Assembly (NCBI GenBank): GCA_029204225.1
Contig: MU835202.1
Span: 1-41,007, forward strand
Source of the DNA: Diphasiastrum complanatum
Taxonomy: Eukaryota > Streptophyta > Lycopodiopsida > Lycopodiales > Lycopodiaceae
Reading direction: 5' to 3'
DNA: 41,007 nt
Positions within the stretch are counted from its first letter, which is position 1. Every line of letters starts with the position of its first letter. Positions 31,259-41,007 of this stretch are shown piece by piece. The translations under genes and the position numbers were made by a program. The notes under the pieces were generated by a model that saw nothing but the letters and a program-made list of their open reading frames with translations, had not been told where the DNA came from and searched no databases.

Positions 31259-32378
31259 ATGGCCAGGAACAAGAAGGGGAGCCCACGCTCCCCCCCTCCA
31301 CGCACTCCTGTCCCCACGCTACTGCCCCCCTCACTGGACTCCATCGCTGCCTCATGCACCCCTGCCTCCACGCTGGATGTTGTCCCAGCCTCCATCGCTT
31401 CTGTCCCAGCCCCCTCACTGGACTCCATCACTGCCTTGGGCACTACCTCCACGCTGGACCTCCCAGCCTCCATCGCTACTTCCGCTGCTGCCCCTGCTAC
31501 CGATGCTGATGTGGCTACTGATGTGGCAACGCTGTCTGCCACGCAGGCAGCACTGCCTGATGACTCAGCTACCTCCTCAGAAGGTGCTGCTAATTCTGCA
31601 GCCTCTACCCCCTGCTCTCCATCTGCTACCTCCTCTCTTCCCGCTCCTTTCTTGATTCACGATATTTATACCCCTACCAAATCTTTTGAACAATACATTA
31701 TCACCTACATTGAACAGGTCACGCAGGAATCCAGCTCTCTACGGAAGGAGATGGGACAGCTTCAAGCAACCATTCAATCTCTGTCCGCCGAAAGGGAAGC
31801 TATGCTAGCCCGGATTACTGCTTTGGAGACAGCAATAAGCAAGCCAGGAGAGCCAGCCACCTCTACCTCTACACGGATTCAAGCATTGGAAGAGGATTGA
31901 ACAACACAAAGCTGAGACAAAGACATGGGCCTCTCTCTTCAAAGATGGCAATATGGAAGGTACATCCTCCTTTAATAGTGTCATTTCAGCTACCATATCG
32001 GAAGAGAAGATGCGGGAATACAAATCCATGAATATTAGGGTTCGAGGGATTGAAGACACCAATGATCCAATGACCGAAACAACCAGTTTTCTCTCAAACA
32101 CGCTTTCCCACCACTCTGAAGGACTGGAAAGAGCTTGGCGAACGAAGAGAGACCCTTCTACACTCATTGTTCGCTTCACAAATTTGGAAGAACGACGGGC
32201 AGCCCTCAAACTACGAGCCAAGCTTAGAGGTACACTTATATTCATGGACGACGATCTCACCCCCATGCAGGTTGCGGATCGGAAGAAAGCATTTAGTGAG
32301 GCAAAAGCTTTGGGAAAAAGGGTGATTTATCGGGATGGTAAGGCCCGATACATTGACCTTCCGAAATCTGAGAAATAG
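31259..32378 (+). pseudogene. LINE ORF1 protein, one frameshift
   Basis: ATG 31259 opens a frame of 213 codons. A Pro/Ser/Ala/Thr-rich low-complexity N-terminus (to about residue 130) is followed by a heptad-like stretch (about 140-195, ESSSLRKEMGQLQATIQSL...) suggesting a coiled coil. Near 31890 the frame shifts, and the protein continues (KRIEQHKAETKTW...) to TAG 32376-32378. The C-terminal part resembles LINE ORF1 RNA-binding regions (LIVRFTNLEERRAAL...GTLIFMDDDLTPMQ). ORF1 proteins coat the LINE RNA. A five-codon upstream frame (ATG 31216) precedes the start. The stop is in the same frame as ORF2. Confidence 0.8.
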
Positions 32379-32418
32379 GGACTTGGGCCCCCCGGACTTA
32401 GGAGCAGTTCGGGGGCCC
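32376..32418 (+). promoter_or_regulatory. ORF1 UAG stop with strong downstream hairpin, candidate recoding site
   Basis: After TAG (32376-32378) and a 6-nt spacer GGACTT, bases 32385-32392 (GGGCCCCC) pair perfectly with 32411-32418 (GGGGGCCC). After a bulged C the stem extends by five more pairs (32394-32398 with 32406-32410, one G-U), leaving a 7-nt loop. The frame stays open from the codon after TAG straight into the endonuclease of ORF2, with no ATG before its catalytic start. This layout resembles retroviral gag-pol stop readthrough. The function is inferred. Confidence 0.5.
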
Positions 32419-33215
32419 TTTCTAAGGCATTGCGGTTGAGCTTATGGAACTGCAATGGTATCCACTCTTCAGCTACAGCAGGAGATTTCAGAGATTTTTG
32501 TGTGGATGGCGACATCTTACTACTCACAGAGACACATGAGAGTCCTGAGAGGGGACTACCGGCCATTGAGGGTTTTTGTTGGTATTCTGCACATCGGAGG
32601 ACGACGAGAGCATTGACAGATCGAGGTTCAGGTGGGGTGGCTTGCTTAATCCGAGGCTTCCTTCAACCTTGGGTCGAGTTGGTACATACTAATGAGCGAG
32701 CCCGCTATATATGGGTTAGGCTGGATCGGGGTCTGATGGGCCTAGATCGGGACGTCTTTATGGCCATTTGTTATTTTCCACTGGATACATCAGTTTTCAC
32801 ATCAAATGAGGAGTCACCTTACATGGATATCTCTTCGAACATTATCAGGTATGAGGAGCGGGGTTATATTCTTCTAGCCGGTGACTTTAATGCCCGGACT
32901 GGGTCCAGGCAGACGGAGTTCCATAGAGCAGAGGATGATCCGCAGCGGATACATGCCATAGACTGTGATGATCTTGGCCTCCGACGACGATTGGCGGATG
33001 CAGAGGGTCCAGTTACAACATATGGAGAGCAAATGTTTCAGTTGGGCGAAGCTCATGGATTGGTCATTTATCATGGCCTGCTGCAATGGCCTGGTTCAGG
33101 TGATTATACTTGTTTCCCACACAGCGGAGGACATAGTGTTGTTGACTATTTCATGGGATCACCCTCTCCTTCCCTCCATTTCATCTCTCTTGGTTCATCA
33201 CACCACCCTCTCTGA
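32379..33215 (+). CDS. LINE ORF2 N-terminal part: apurinic-type endonuclease
   Basis: Open from just after the ORF1 stop. Endonuclease motifs follow in order: LWNCNGI (Asn, near 32445), LLTETHE (Glu, near 32520), LAGDFNARTGS (Asp and Asn, near 32880) and HSVVDYF (near 33135). The final S-D-H motif is present (TLSDHSY, near 33205-33225) but in another frame after a shift at about 33160. The domain nicks target DNA to prime reverse transcription. No in-frame ATG precedes the motifs: the first is near 32735. The start must therefore come from readthrough, or the N-terminus has mutated. Confidence 0.85.
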   Translation, partial: GLGPPGLRSSSGALSKALRLSLWNCNGIHSSATAGDFRDFCVDGDILLLTETHESPERGLPAIEGFCWYSAHRRTTRALTDRGSGGVACLIRGFLQPWVELVHTNERARYIWVRLDRGLMGLDRDVFMAICYFPLDTSVFTSNEESPYMDISSNIIRYEERGYILLAGDFNARTGSRQTEFHRAEDDPQRIHAIDCDDLGLRRRLADAEGPVTTYGEQMFQLGEAHGLVIYHGLLQWPGSGDYTCFPHSGGHSVVDYFMGSPSPSLHFISLGSSHHPL

Positions 33216-33984
33216 CCATTCGTACCTCTCGTTCTCTATTGGCCTTCTTTGCACCTCACACACTCGCCCATTAACCCCCACTGTGAAGACTGTGTATCGC
33301 TATACGCCTCAAAACACTCCATTGTACAAGGAAGCCCTTTCTGAACTTCTGACTCACTTCCCTTACGAGCATACTTCAACAGATCAGTCTCTTTTTCTTG
33401 TCCGGAGCATCCATACCGCTGCATCCCTCGCTTTTCCATTCCCACGGCCCAAGCACTCATGACATTATCGACCACACAATCCATGGTATGACCAGGAATG
33501 CAAACACCTTCACCAAGACTTGATCAATGCACGATGCCACCTTCCCCATCTGGTAAAGGACTTATCCCGTGTATATCGTAGAACTACTCGAAAAAAGAAA
33601 AATGCATAAGAAAAGAAGATGATGGACCTTCTCTTTAGTTCCTCATCGCAATCATTTTTGGAAAAAATTCCTCCCACGAGCACCTCCACCCCGGATCATG
33701 GATCTTAGCACATGGGTGACCTTTGCCACATCACTATACACTGTCTCTGATGCACCTCCACTTTCCATGCCCTCATCCACAGACACCTATGATACATTCT
33801 CCTCAGGCATGGTAGAAGAGGCCATCAAACGATTACACTTGCATAAAGCCAAAGACATCGATGAACTAGAGGCTGAACTTCTAAAGTATGCTGCTGACAT
33901 CCTTTCACCTTTCCTCTCTATCGAGCTATCACATCCGGATTCCCCTCCCCTTGGTCCACAAACCTATCCATCCTCTCCATAAAG
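33216..33984 (+). pseudogene. LINE ORF2 linker between endonuclease and RT, frameshifted
   Basis: Continues in a second frame (to TGA 33460-33462, then open again to 33609 with NPWYDQEC...YRRTTRKKK, the typical basic linker). A third frame (about 33698-33980) has MVEEAIKRLHLHKAKDIDEL...LLKYA, the segment that precedes LINE RT domains. At least three lesions occur in 800 bp. Confidence 0.75.
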
Positions 33985-35792
33985 GCGGTGAACCCATGAC
34001 AGTCGACAACTATCGTACCATCATGATCAGCCACCTCTTTGCCAAAGTTTATGGGTCTATTCTTCAGTCGGAGATTAGCACAGAGATGGACACTGGAGCA
34101 CTTCATGCCATTGGTCAAACCGGCTTTAGACCAGGATATACTACATCAGATCATATTTTTACCTTGAGATCCATCATTGAGGAGGCTAGGGCCAAGAGAG
34201 AGCGTGTATACTGCTACTTTGTGGATTTCCGCAAAGCCTTTGATTCTGTGCCCAGACATTTATTGATACAGAGGCTTCGAGATCGTGGTTTTCAGGAGGA
34301 TATCATACGAGCAGTTGTCGCATTGTACAGGCGAGTTATTGGACGGATCAGAGTATCAGGGGTGGTATCACCAGAGGTGAATAGTACGATTGGGGTTAAG
34401 CAAGGATGTCCACTTTCACCTACACTTTTTGGTTTATACATAGATGAACTTGAGCAGGTTATACAAAGTTCCGGAAGGGAGGGATGTACATTGGGTGACC
34501 TCATTATTGCTATCCTGTTATATGCGGATGATGTGGTCTTACTTTCGAGGACGAGGGAGGGCCTACAACGGCATCTGGATGCACTTCATTCTTTTTGTAT
34601 CCAGTGGGGCCTGTCAGTGAACGTTGCCAAGACCAAGGTTATGGTGTTTAACACCTCCAGATCCTTCATGATACGGCAGGAGCTTCTATGGGATGGTCAT
34701 CCACTTGAGGTGGTTGACTTCTATACATATCTGGGTGTTGTTTTCTCTGGTCCCACTTTCAGTATGAGACAGGCAGCGGTTTCCCGGTTACGGAAGGGCT
34801 ATTCTTCATTGGTAGATCTGGAGAAACTGTGTTTCAGATCACACATTAGGGATGCGGCTAGTAAGTGCCGACTTTTTGACACTATGGTAGTCCCCTCGGC
34901 CTTGTACGCAGCAGAGACATGGAGTACTGGCTTGACGGCCACTAATAAGGCACACATCTCACGACTCCAGATCCATATGCTATCTTGGATGATACGTGCG
35001 AAGCCCTCTGTACCACATCATATTATACTGGCAGAGTTTGCTGTCCCCCCCATTCAGATTGAGGCCCTGTTTCACATTGTCACATTCATACAGCGACTAG
35101 AGGATCTCCAGGGTGGAGACACGCACTATGCTACAGCAGCTTTGTCATCATCCCGACACTTACATTCTGAGGGACACTCCTTCTCATGGTATTCTCAGGC
35201 TCGCCGTCTCCTTTCTACATTGGGTATTCAGATTACTGACTTACCTGCTGGCACTCATCAGTATATTCGTGGCCATTTGTACAGAGCGTATCTTCAGAGC
35301 ACATGGCGAGGTCCACTGAGGACGAAGACTGAGTTTTATCATACACATTTTCTATTTCGGGATCCGGCTGGGTGTCCTATAGTACCTGGATATTTGGTGG
35401 AGAGTATCTCACATAGACTGCGGATTGTGATGGGTCAGTTTCGGGTTTCCTCACAACAACTAGCCATTGAGACTGGCAGATATAGTAGCACACCGCGAGA
35501 GGCTCGGATCTGTGGTATGTGTAATACACAAGAGGTAGAGGATGAGTTCCATTTTCTCTTCAGATGTCTGGCTTATTATGAGATCCGGGGGAGATATTAC
35601 TGCTTGTTCCGAGATCACCTAGCCACACTCTCTACCTTGATATCATATGAGGATCCCAGATGTGTTGCATTGATGATTCAGGAGATGTCAGATTTGAGGA
35701 CGGTGAGACTAGACACGGACACCCCCCCCCTTGTTACAGCTGAGCATCAGGGAGTGCTTATCTCGTCGGAGACAGAGACAGGAGAGCAGTGA
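33985..35792 (+). CDS. LINE reverse transcriptase and C-terminal Cys/His motif
   Basis: One frame is open for about 600 codons. The upstream ATG at 33888 gives a frame whose first roughly 30 residues are probably not genuine. RT blocks: NYRTIMISHLFAKVY; TGFRPGYTTSDHI; YFVDFRKAFDSV (first catalytic Asp, near 34222); GVKQGCPLSPTLFGLYIDEL; and LYADDVVLLS (active site, near 34520-34533). The thumb follows with TYLGVVFSG. Near the end, C-G-M-C....H-F-L-F-R-C (about 35510-35570) is a zinc-binding motif like that of many plant LINEs. This frame is the same as that of the endonuclease. The stop at 35790-35792 follows a poly-C run (35723-35731), probably a frameshift (see the Arg-rich tail). Confidence 0.9.
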
Positions 35793-36024
35793 TTCTGATG
35801 GAGAAGCTGAGATTCCAAATGCTTCCATACATACACGTCAGAGACAGTGTAGACGCCCAGAGAGACGACCAGCCCAGAGGCTACAGCCCACAGCTCCACG
35901 GCAGCAGAGACGACACCGACAAATAACTCAGAGACAGAGATCTACAGCCCGTCGTCCAGTGACAGTTTCACAACATACTATACACCATTATTTTACCGGT
36001 GGAGGGACATCTACTTTATCATGA
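35730..36024 (+). pseudogene. Arg-rich C-terminal tail of LINE ORF2, out of frame
   Basis: In the frame next to the RT frame, entered at the poly-C run near 35723-35731, about 98 codons stay open to TGA 36022-36024. The product is rich in Arg and Gln (RRRQRQ, RRPERRPAQR, RQQRRHRQ). It would be a basic tail suited to RNA or DNA binding. A one-base change in the C run would join it to the RT. Confidence 0.6.
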
Positions 36025-36180
36025 TGATGGACTGTGACTTTGCTAGCCATCTTCTGGCTTTTTTTTAGCTGTTATTGTTTCTGCAGATGTTTGAGCTTTT
36101 ACGCTCCTATTGTGCATACTTGACATGTACCTTTTATTAGTCTTATATACCTTAGGGTATTTCAACGACATTAATAAAGA

Positions 36181-36184
<4 letters not shown>
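36025..36184 (+). other. LINE 3' untranslated region
   Basis: No coding sequence. It ends GACATTAATAAAGATCTA before the TC array, similar to the upstream remnant at 31145-31157. Confidence 0.75.

Positions 36185-36278
<94 letters not shown>
36185..36278. repeat. (TC)n then (AC)n array at the LINE 3' end
   Basis: TC repeats to 36264, then AC repeats to 36278. Forms spurious Arg-Glu frames on the minus strand. Confidence 0.95.
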
Positions 36279-36734
36279 CATAGCTAAAGAAATGATCCAC
36301 AAACCATGTGAAACTAACCAGATACACCTGCTGCACTGAGAGCTTTTGCAAAATTTTCTGGGCCACGTTTTAAAATCATGTTGTAATATGAAAATACGAC
36401 AATGGGCGAATTTAATGAAGGCGTCACCTGCAATAATGGTCACAAATATTGTTTACGAAGTAAGCTTTAATTTAACAAAGCATTTGTGATTGCAAAGAGT
36501 TCCAACCAAAGGCATTCGCCTTCTACACTTAAATAAATCTATGTTATGCATAATGGATCTATCATGTTACATATTAGAAGTGCAATGTTAGAATCTAATA
36601 TGGTAGGAACATATTGAATATATTATTGAAATAATGCCATGTCTCACACGCACGCATGCACGTGCACACACACACACACACATATGACATCATATACATA
36701 TCGTAGAAACATGTTAGGTATGTTGTATGTCATG
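36279..36734. other. Unassigned AT-rich DNA, with a short (CA)n
   Basis: No gene recognised. A CA repeat lies at 36665-36682. Confidence 0.6.
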
Positions 36735-37810
36735 TCTCCAAATTTTGTCACAACAACTTGCCAAAGCTGTATAGTTGGTAAACATTTCAAAACTCCTTTC
36801 ATGTTACATCATATTCATAAGTCAAAAGGTATTTTAGATATGATTCATTGTGATAGGTAGCATCAAGGTTGAGGAAGAAATTAGATGACACTAGTACTAA
36901 CACAATTTTTATTGACCAAGATTCAAATATAGTTAAACAACCAACTACTAGGAGATCAACACAAGTTGGGTGTCCACCTAAATGTTTCATTGATGAAGCA
37001 TCGTGTTCTTTTGTTGAAAAACCTAATATTGTTCAAGAGGCATCGTCACATCCTAATTCACAATAGTGGAGGCAAACTACGGAAAAAGAATACCAATCAC
37101 TTTAGAAGAAGAAGACCAAGACAGTTGTTGACTTACCTGCAAGCAAGAATGTCATTGCATGCAAATGGATACTCAAAGTCAAATACAAAGCCGATGCTTG
37201 TATTGACAAGTGGAAGGCCAAGCTTGTTGCTAAGGGATTTTCTCAAATTCCAAATGTTGTTCAACAAACCTTTAATCCAATGATAAAGCTTTCTTCAAAC
37301 TTTACTTGCTTATGCTGCTACTACTATTTGGAGATTCACCAAATGGATGTGTCTCACCTAGAAGGTTGTATTCTTAAAGGAACAGAACAACAAGTATGCA
37401 CAACGCATTATATGAATTGAAGCTATCGTCTTGGGCTTGGCTTCAAAGAATCAATTTTTTCTTTATTTGCAATGGTTTTTTTCCTAGTGTTGTTGATACA
37501 ACTGTCTATTGCAAAGCAGTACATTCATCATTTACCATCATCACACAGATTCACACTCTATGTCAATGATGCACTACTATTTAGTAATGACATTAATCTT
37601 ATAAATAATGTGAAAGCAAAACTATCAAGTGAGTTGATATGGCATATTTTGGTCTAGTACAATATTGCCTCAGTATCCACATTCAAAGAGATCACGACAA
37701 AAAGTTGATTTTATATCAGCAAACAAAGATATCTCGAGAATGTCTTGATTAAAAATGATGTGACCAACTGCAAGTTAGTTGATACTCCAATATGGGTCTC
37801 AGTAGAAAGA
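36735..37810 (+). pseudogene. Degenerate Copia integrase-RT relic
   Basis: A pre-integrase/zinc piece (TTTCQSCIVGKHFKTPF, about 36747-36797; ILDMIHCD) jumps by deletion to a linker (TTRRSTQVGCPP). RT pieces follow in several frames: NVIACKWILKVKYKADA with WKAKLVAKGFSQ (about 37148-37245), QMDVSHLEG (near 37340), LYVNDALLF (about 37555-37580; N in place of the first active-site Asp), and NCKLVDTPI (near 37770). Numerous stops and indels show it is old. No LTR was found. Confidence 0.75.
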
Positions 37811-37861
37811 GAAAACACAGAGGATTAAGAGTAAATGCATCTCCGGTTTATCCGTGTACTA

Positions 37862-38078
37862 CAATATACCAAATTGGACCTATAATATACAAAAAAATAT
37901 ACTGGAATCAGACCTATAATATGAGTTTCTTATAGTTTCAGGTTCAATTTCAGTATATTATAGGTCCAATTCCAATACATTTCAGGTCCCAAAAAAATTT
38001 GGGTGAAGAGAAAAAAAACAAAATTTGTTATTTGCGAGTCGCTGCAACTATGATTTCAGTATATTATAGGTCCAATTC
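37862..38078. repeat. Small foldback repeat
   Basis: AATTGGACCTATAATATAC (37872-37890) is inverted at 37952-37970 (GTATATTATAGGTCCAATT), and the same inverted form recurs at about 38058-38076. This may be a MITE-like remnant next to the hAT end. Confidence 0.6.
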
Positions 38079-38369
38079 AGTCTATTAGAGTCAAGGTTGC
38101 AGTCCACGATCCGGAATGCGTTCTGGATCGCGTTCCGGAAATTCACATTAGGGTTTTTTGGAACGTTTTTTTTTTTTGAAAATTTTTTAATACCAATATG
38201 GGTATCAAATGGAAGGTTTTTTCAAGGGCAGTTCATTTATCAAGTTTGCCATCAATTTCAGGACCAGTGTCATCCGTTAGCTTATTTTTTACTATTATAT
38301 CATTTTCTACAGTTACCAATATTGTGTGAAATGAAATCATGTGCAAAGCAAAGCATTGAAAGCATATTG

Positions 38370-38509
<140 letters not shown>

Positions 38510-38689
38510 AGACCATGCTGGAAAAAAACCATACCGAATTACCTACTGAAATAGACCATGTTGGAAAAAAATCATATCGAAACACAAACCGATAGGACAC
38601 AATGTAAAAACGTGAAAATATATAATGTCGGGCTCAAGGCCAAAAAAAAAATAGAGTGACGTCCGATAAATAATGTCTCATAACACTAA

Positions 38690-41007
38690 CTAACAATCGT
38701 CCTCTAACTCAAAGTCTAAGTCATCAGTGTACGTGGAACTGCCGAACAAGGAATCTGTAGATGACGTTGAGGGTATCAAGTGTCGTGGTGAGCCTCTGCC
38801 TCTGCCTCTGCGTCCGCCTCTACCTCTTCCCTATCCCCTACCTCTCCCTCTCTCTCTCCCTCCTGCCCCCTCCTGGCTGGCTCCAACTACAGCTCCTTTG
38901 CTACTCCCTCCAAGTCGCCCTCTCAACTGTGATCTCGTACTCTAGGAAGGCCCTATAAACTCAGAGCCGACCTGGCCCTCAACTGCCTATGAAACTCCAG
39001 TCCTCTCTACAAACAAGGCCCCCAGACCAACCCCCCCTGGAACGTCTAGGTCGCCCTCTACGTCTAGGTGCAGGAACGGTTGGCTCCTCCTGTGTCTCGG
39101 CATCGGGGTCTACGAATAAGTGCTACATGCCTCCCCTCCCCTCACGCTCACCCTCATCCTCTACCTCTGTATCACCCTCATCCATCCACTCCTCCTCGTA
39201 CCCATCTCTCCATGCCCCAAAATCTCATCATCTCCATCCTCTCCCATCTCCTGACGTCGAGCTGCTCTCCTGTGGCGTCGTGTAGACAGTGCCTCTGCAT
39301 CTGCCTGCCTATGCAGCTCCTGATAGATATCATCCTCGACCTCCTCCTCCTTAGGTGGCACCCGAGGATCAGCAGTTGTCGTATGTACCTTGCAGGAGTC
39401 AGGGTTCACCTACAAAAACAAACGGGCATGGTTAGCAAACCTATGCATTTGTCAAATAAGTTCGTTAGAAATGCAAGTACATCAAGCAATACTAGTAAAG
39501 TCACTAACTCACCTCGATCAAGCAGTCACCCTGCATGCGTGTGCGTCTCAACATGCGTCCGTTGGTGTTCACAAACACCAACCACCTGCACTGCTCAATG
39601 GAGAGTCTATTTCTCTTCTTCGTGTGATGGCTGGCCCATACACTCCAGTTCCGCTCACAGGCGGAAGCCGAACAGTCCTGTGCAAGGACCCTCTCTGCCA
39701 ATCGCTAAAGGTCAGGCGTACTGCGGCCATGAAAGCTCCACCATGTGACAGGCGCCAATTGGTCCCCTCTGAGCTTACACTCCTCTCGATCAAAAGGATA
39801 CAGGCCCCGCTGGAACTTGACCATGTCTCGCTCTATGTTCCCTAGAGTCGTGCCTGTTGGTAAAGGAAACAGAACACGTGTCAGTGATACAAACAACTAC
39901 ACTAGCTAGAGTATTTACAATACCTGCATCGGGCCATACACGGTTGGTGTACTCCACCCATCCTCGATGGAGCTCCGTGTCGCCAGGACATCTGGTAGAG
40001 CGCCACAATGGGTGCAGCATGTGGGCCACCGCATGGATGGGTCTGTGGAAGTAGTCCCACCTCACCTCCCAACGTGTAAGGAGCTCATCCTTCCTGCGCA
40101 AGTGACATTACAAATGATTAGGCATCTTCAAAAACACGAGCAAAGTGAAACTGAAATAAGAAAGTGATAGGAGACGTACCTATCCTCCTCCAAGCCACAG
40201 CTGTGAAGCGCCTCGCCGATGCGGTCCATGAACTCGTATATGAGACCGAGAGTGCACTCCTCTCGATCTACTAGGCGCAGCACATAGAAGACAGGTCGAA
40301 CAACCTCTACAATCTCACTCGCAACGTGTCCAGAAGTCCTCTGCAAAGACTATGGCCTGGAAGAACACTGCCTCTGTCGTACAGTTCCTGAACTCATCAA
40401 ATGCCTCACTGAATACCATCCTTCGCAAATGATCTCGCAAGACGCACAATCGCTCGAGAACCAGGAAAAAGAAGGCAAAGCGAGTGGATGCTGTCTTCTT
40501 CAGGTCCAGTCGAGAGAATGTACGGAACAATGCCAGCACGCGCCTCTTTCAAGTGACGAACTTCACTATGTGCATGGCCTGAGAGGTGAGCTGCAAGACA
40601 AACGTTAAACAAAAAACTGTTAGAAGCTAAAAGAGGTTAGGGGCCTGGAATAATTGACAAGTGCAAAATGCTTTACAAAGTGACAAAAATTGTACCTCAC
40701 GAATCCATGGAAGTGCAACCATGTCCTGAATGAGAAGGTCGATGCAATGTGCAGCGCACGGGGTCCACACAATACTCGGGTGCTCCCTCATCACCATCTC
40801 TCCCATTGATCTGCAGTTCGAGTCGTTGTCTGTAACGACTTGAACCACATGCTCTGCCCCAATCTCCTACACTACAGAGATCACTGCCTCATAGATGAAC
40901 TCGGCCGTGATGGCTCCACCAGCTCGAGTAGCATCCACGCCTCGCAGGAAGACTGTGCCAAGTGGGCAAGACACTAGGATATTGACGACAGATCGACCGA
41001 CGAGTTT
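38690..41007 (-). pseudogene. hAT transposase (DUF659 plus hAT dimerisation), decayed
   Basis: Exons from splice sites and frame, in transcript order: 41007-40696 (partial), 40590-40180, 40093-39924, 39853-39513 and 39410-38690. Exon 1 is the DUF659 part (VVQVVTDNDSNCRSMGE, WTPCAAHCIDLLIQDM), which holds catalytic-region residues. The last exons hold the dimerisation region (CERNWSVWASHHTKKRNRL...LVFVNTNGR) and a tail that is Glu-rich, then Gly/Arg-rich, ending about 20 residues after GRGRGRGSP. Lesions: TAG in exon 1 (near 40870), TGA in exon 2 (near 40558), a frameshift near 40330, TAG in exon 4 (near 39705) and a frameshift in the last exon. Splice sites remain GT-AG. It is a relative, not a copy, of the gene at 15960-18055. 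Confidence 0.85.

Larger units (their letters stand above)
31209..36264 (+). mobile_element. Near full-length LINE with ORF1, endonuclease, RT and TC-repeat tail
   Basis: The left border is the end of the CT array. The right end is an AATAAAG-like end followed by (TC)n instead of poly(A). It carries ORF1 (coiled-coil plus nucleic-acid-binding-like C-terminus), an apurinic-type endonuclease, a RVT_1 reverse transcriptase and a C-terminal Cys/His motif. This non-LTR element copies itself by nicking target DNA and priming reverse transcription there. Target duplications cannot be judged because both flanks are microsatellite. Several frameshifts make this copy defective, though the RT part is intact over 600 codons. 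The RT sequence does not look like the common angiosperm L1 type; I cannot name the clade. Confidence 0.9.

Noticed and set aside
33888-33984. ATG 33888 as the start of the RT protein
   Set aside because: The first roughly 30 residues are not LINE-like, while the LINE linker is in another frame. The open frame begins by chance upstream of the real RT segment.
31158-36264. Target-site duplication for the LINE
   Set aside because: Both flanks are CT/TC microsatellite, so no duplication can be told apart from the repeat.
38727-39845. Plus-strand frames of up to 226 codons
   Set aside because: Antisense to hAT transposase exons, whose minus-strand motifs and splice sites are clear.

Overview
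The window is a block of nuclear DNA from a land plant and consists almost entirely of nested and degraded transposable elements. I see no intact host gene, tRNA, rRNA or CRISPR array. The plant assignment rests on: Ty1/Copia and Ty3/Gypsy chromovirus elements whose primer binding sites match plant initiator tRNA-Met (TGGTATCAGAGC); hAT transposase genes of the DUF659/hAT-dimerisation type with GT-AG introns; and a LINE with a plant-style C-terminal zinc motif. The density of old and young insertions suggests a large, repeat-rich genome. The unusual LINE would fit a fern, lycophyte or gymnosperm, but that part is a guess.

Layout, left to right. (1) 292-10708 is a full-length Copia element with LTRs, PBS, gag-pol, PPT and target duplication TCTAG. 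Its gag-pol is broken by frameshifts, and the protease and RT each have a catalytic Asp changed. Its RT gene holds a second complete element, 4733-9126 (target duplication ACTTT), which carries only a gag-type coding region and no pol. The outer element itself sits in an older Copia relic (10709 to about 12614). (2) 12615-13940 is the 3' end of a minus-strand chromovirus (integrase C-terminus, chromodomain, LTR). (3) 15960-19041 is a 5'-truncated hAT element with a five-exon transposase 3' half; it sits next to a short LTR with a PBS (19126-19490). (4) 19491-25662 is Gypsy wreckage: a plus-strand RT fragment, a minus-strand gag-protease with leader, PBS and an approximately 2.1 kb LTR, and then mixed integrase and chromodomain scraps.

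(5) 25663-30734 is a complete, young, apparently non-coding LTR element (LARD-like, minus strand, target duplication AGTTG, LTRs about 99% alike by eye). Its LTR has a GGCGCC palindrome array, and its leader has a series of related stem-loops just after the PBS. (6) 31209-36264 is a near full-length LINE (ORF1, apurinic-type endonuclease, RT, Cys/His motif, Arg-rich tail) flanked on both sides by CT microsatellite, with the 3' tail of a related LINE upstream. Its ORF1 and ORF2 share a frame and are separated by one UAG followed by a strong predicted hairpin. (7) 36735-37810 is a Copia relic, then a small foldback. (8) 38092-41007 is the 3' part of a second, decayed hAT element on the minus strand, running off the window.

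The two most notable signals are the UAG-hairpin junction in the LINE (possible stop-codon readthrough) and the repeated stem-loops downstream of the PBS in the non-coding LTR element (possible packaging or dimerisation signals borrowed by a non-autonomous element). Both are inferences from one copy each.
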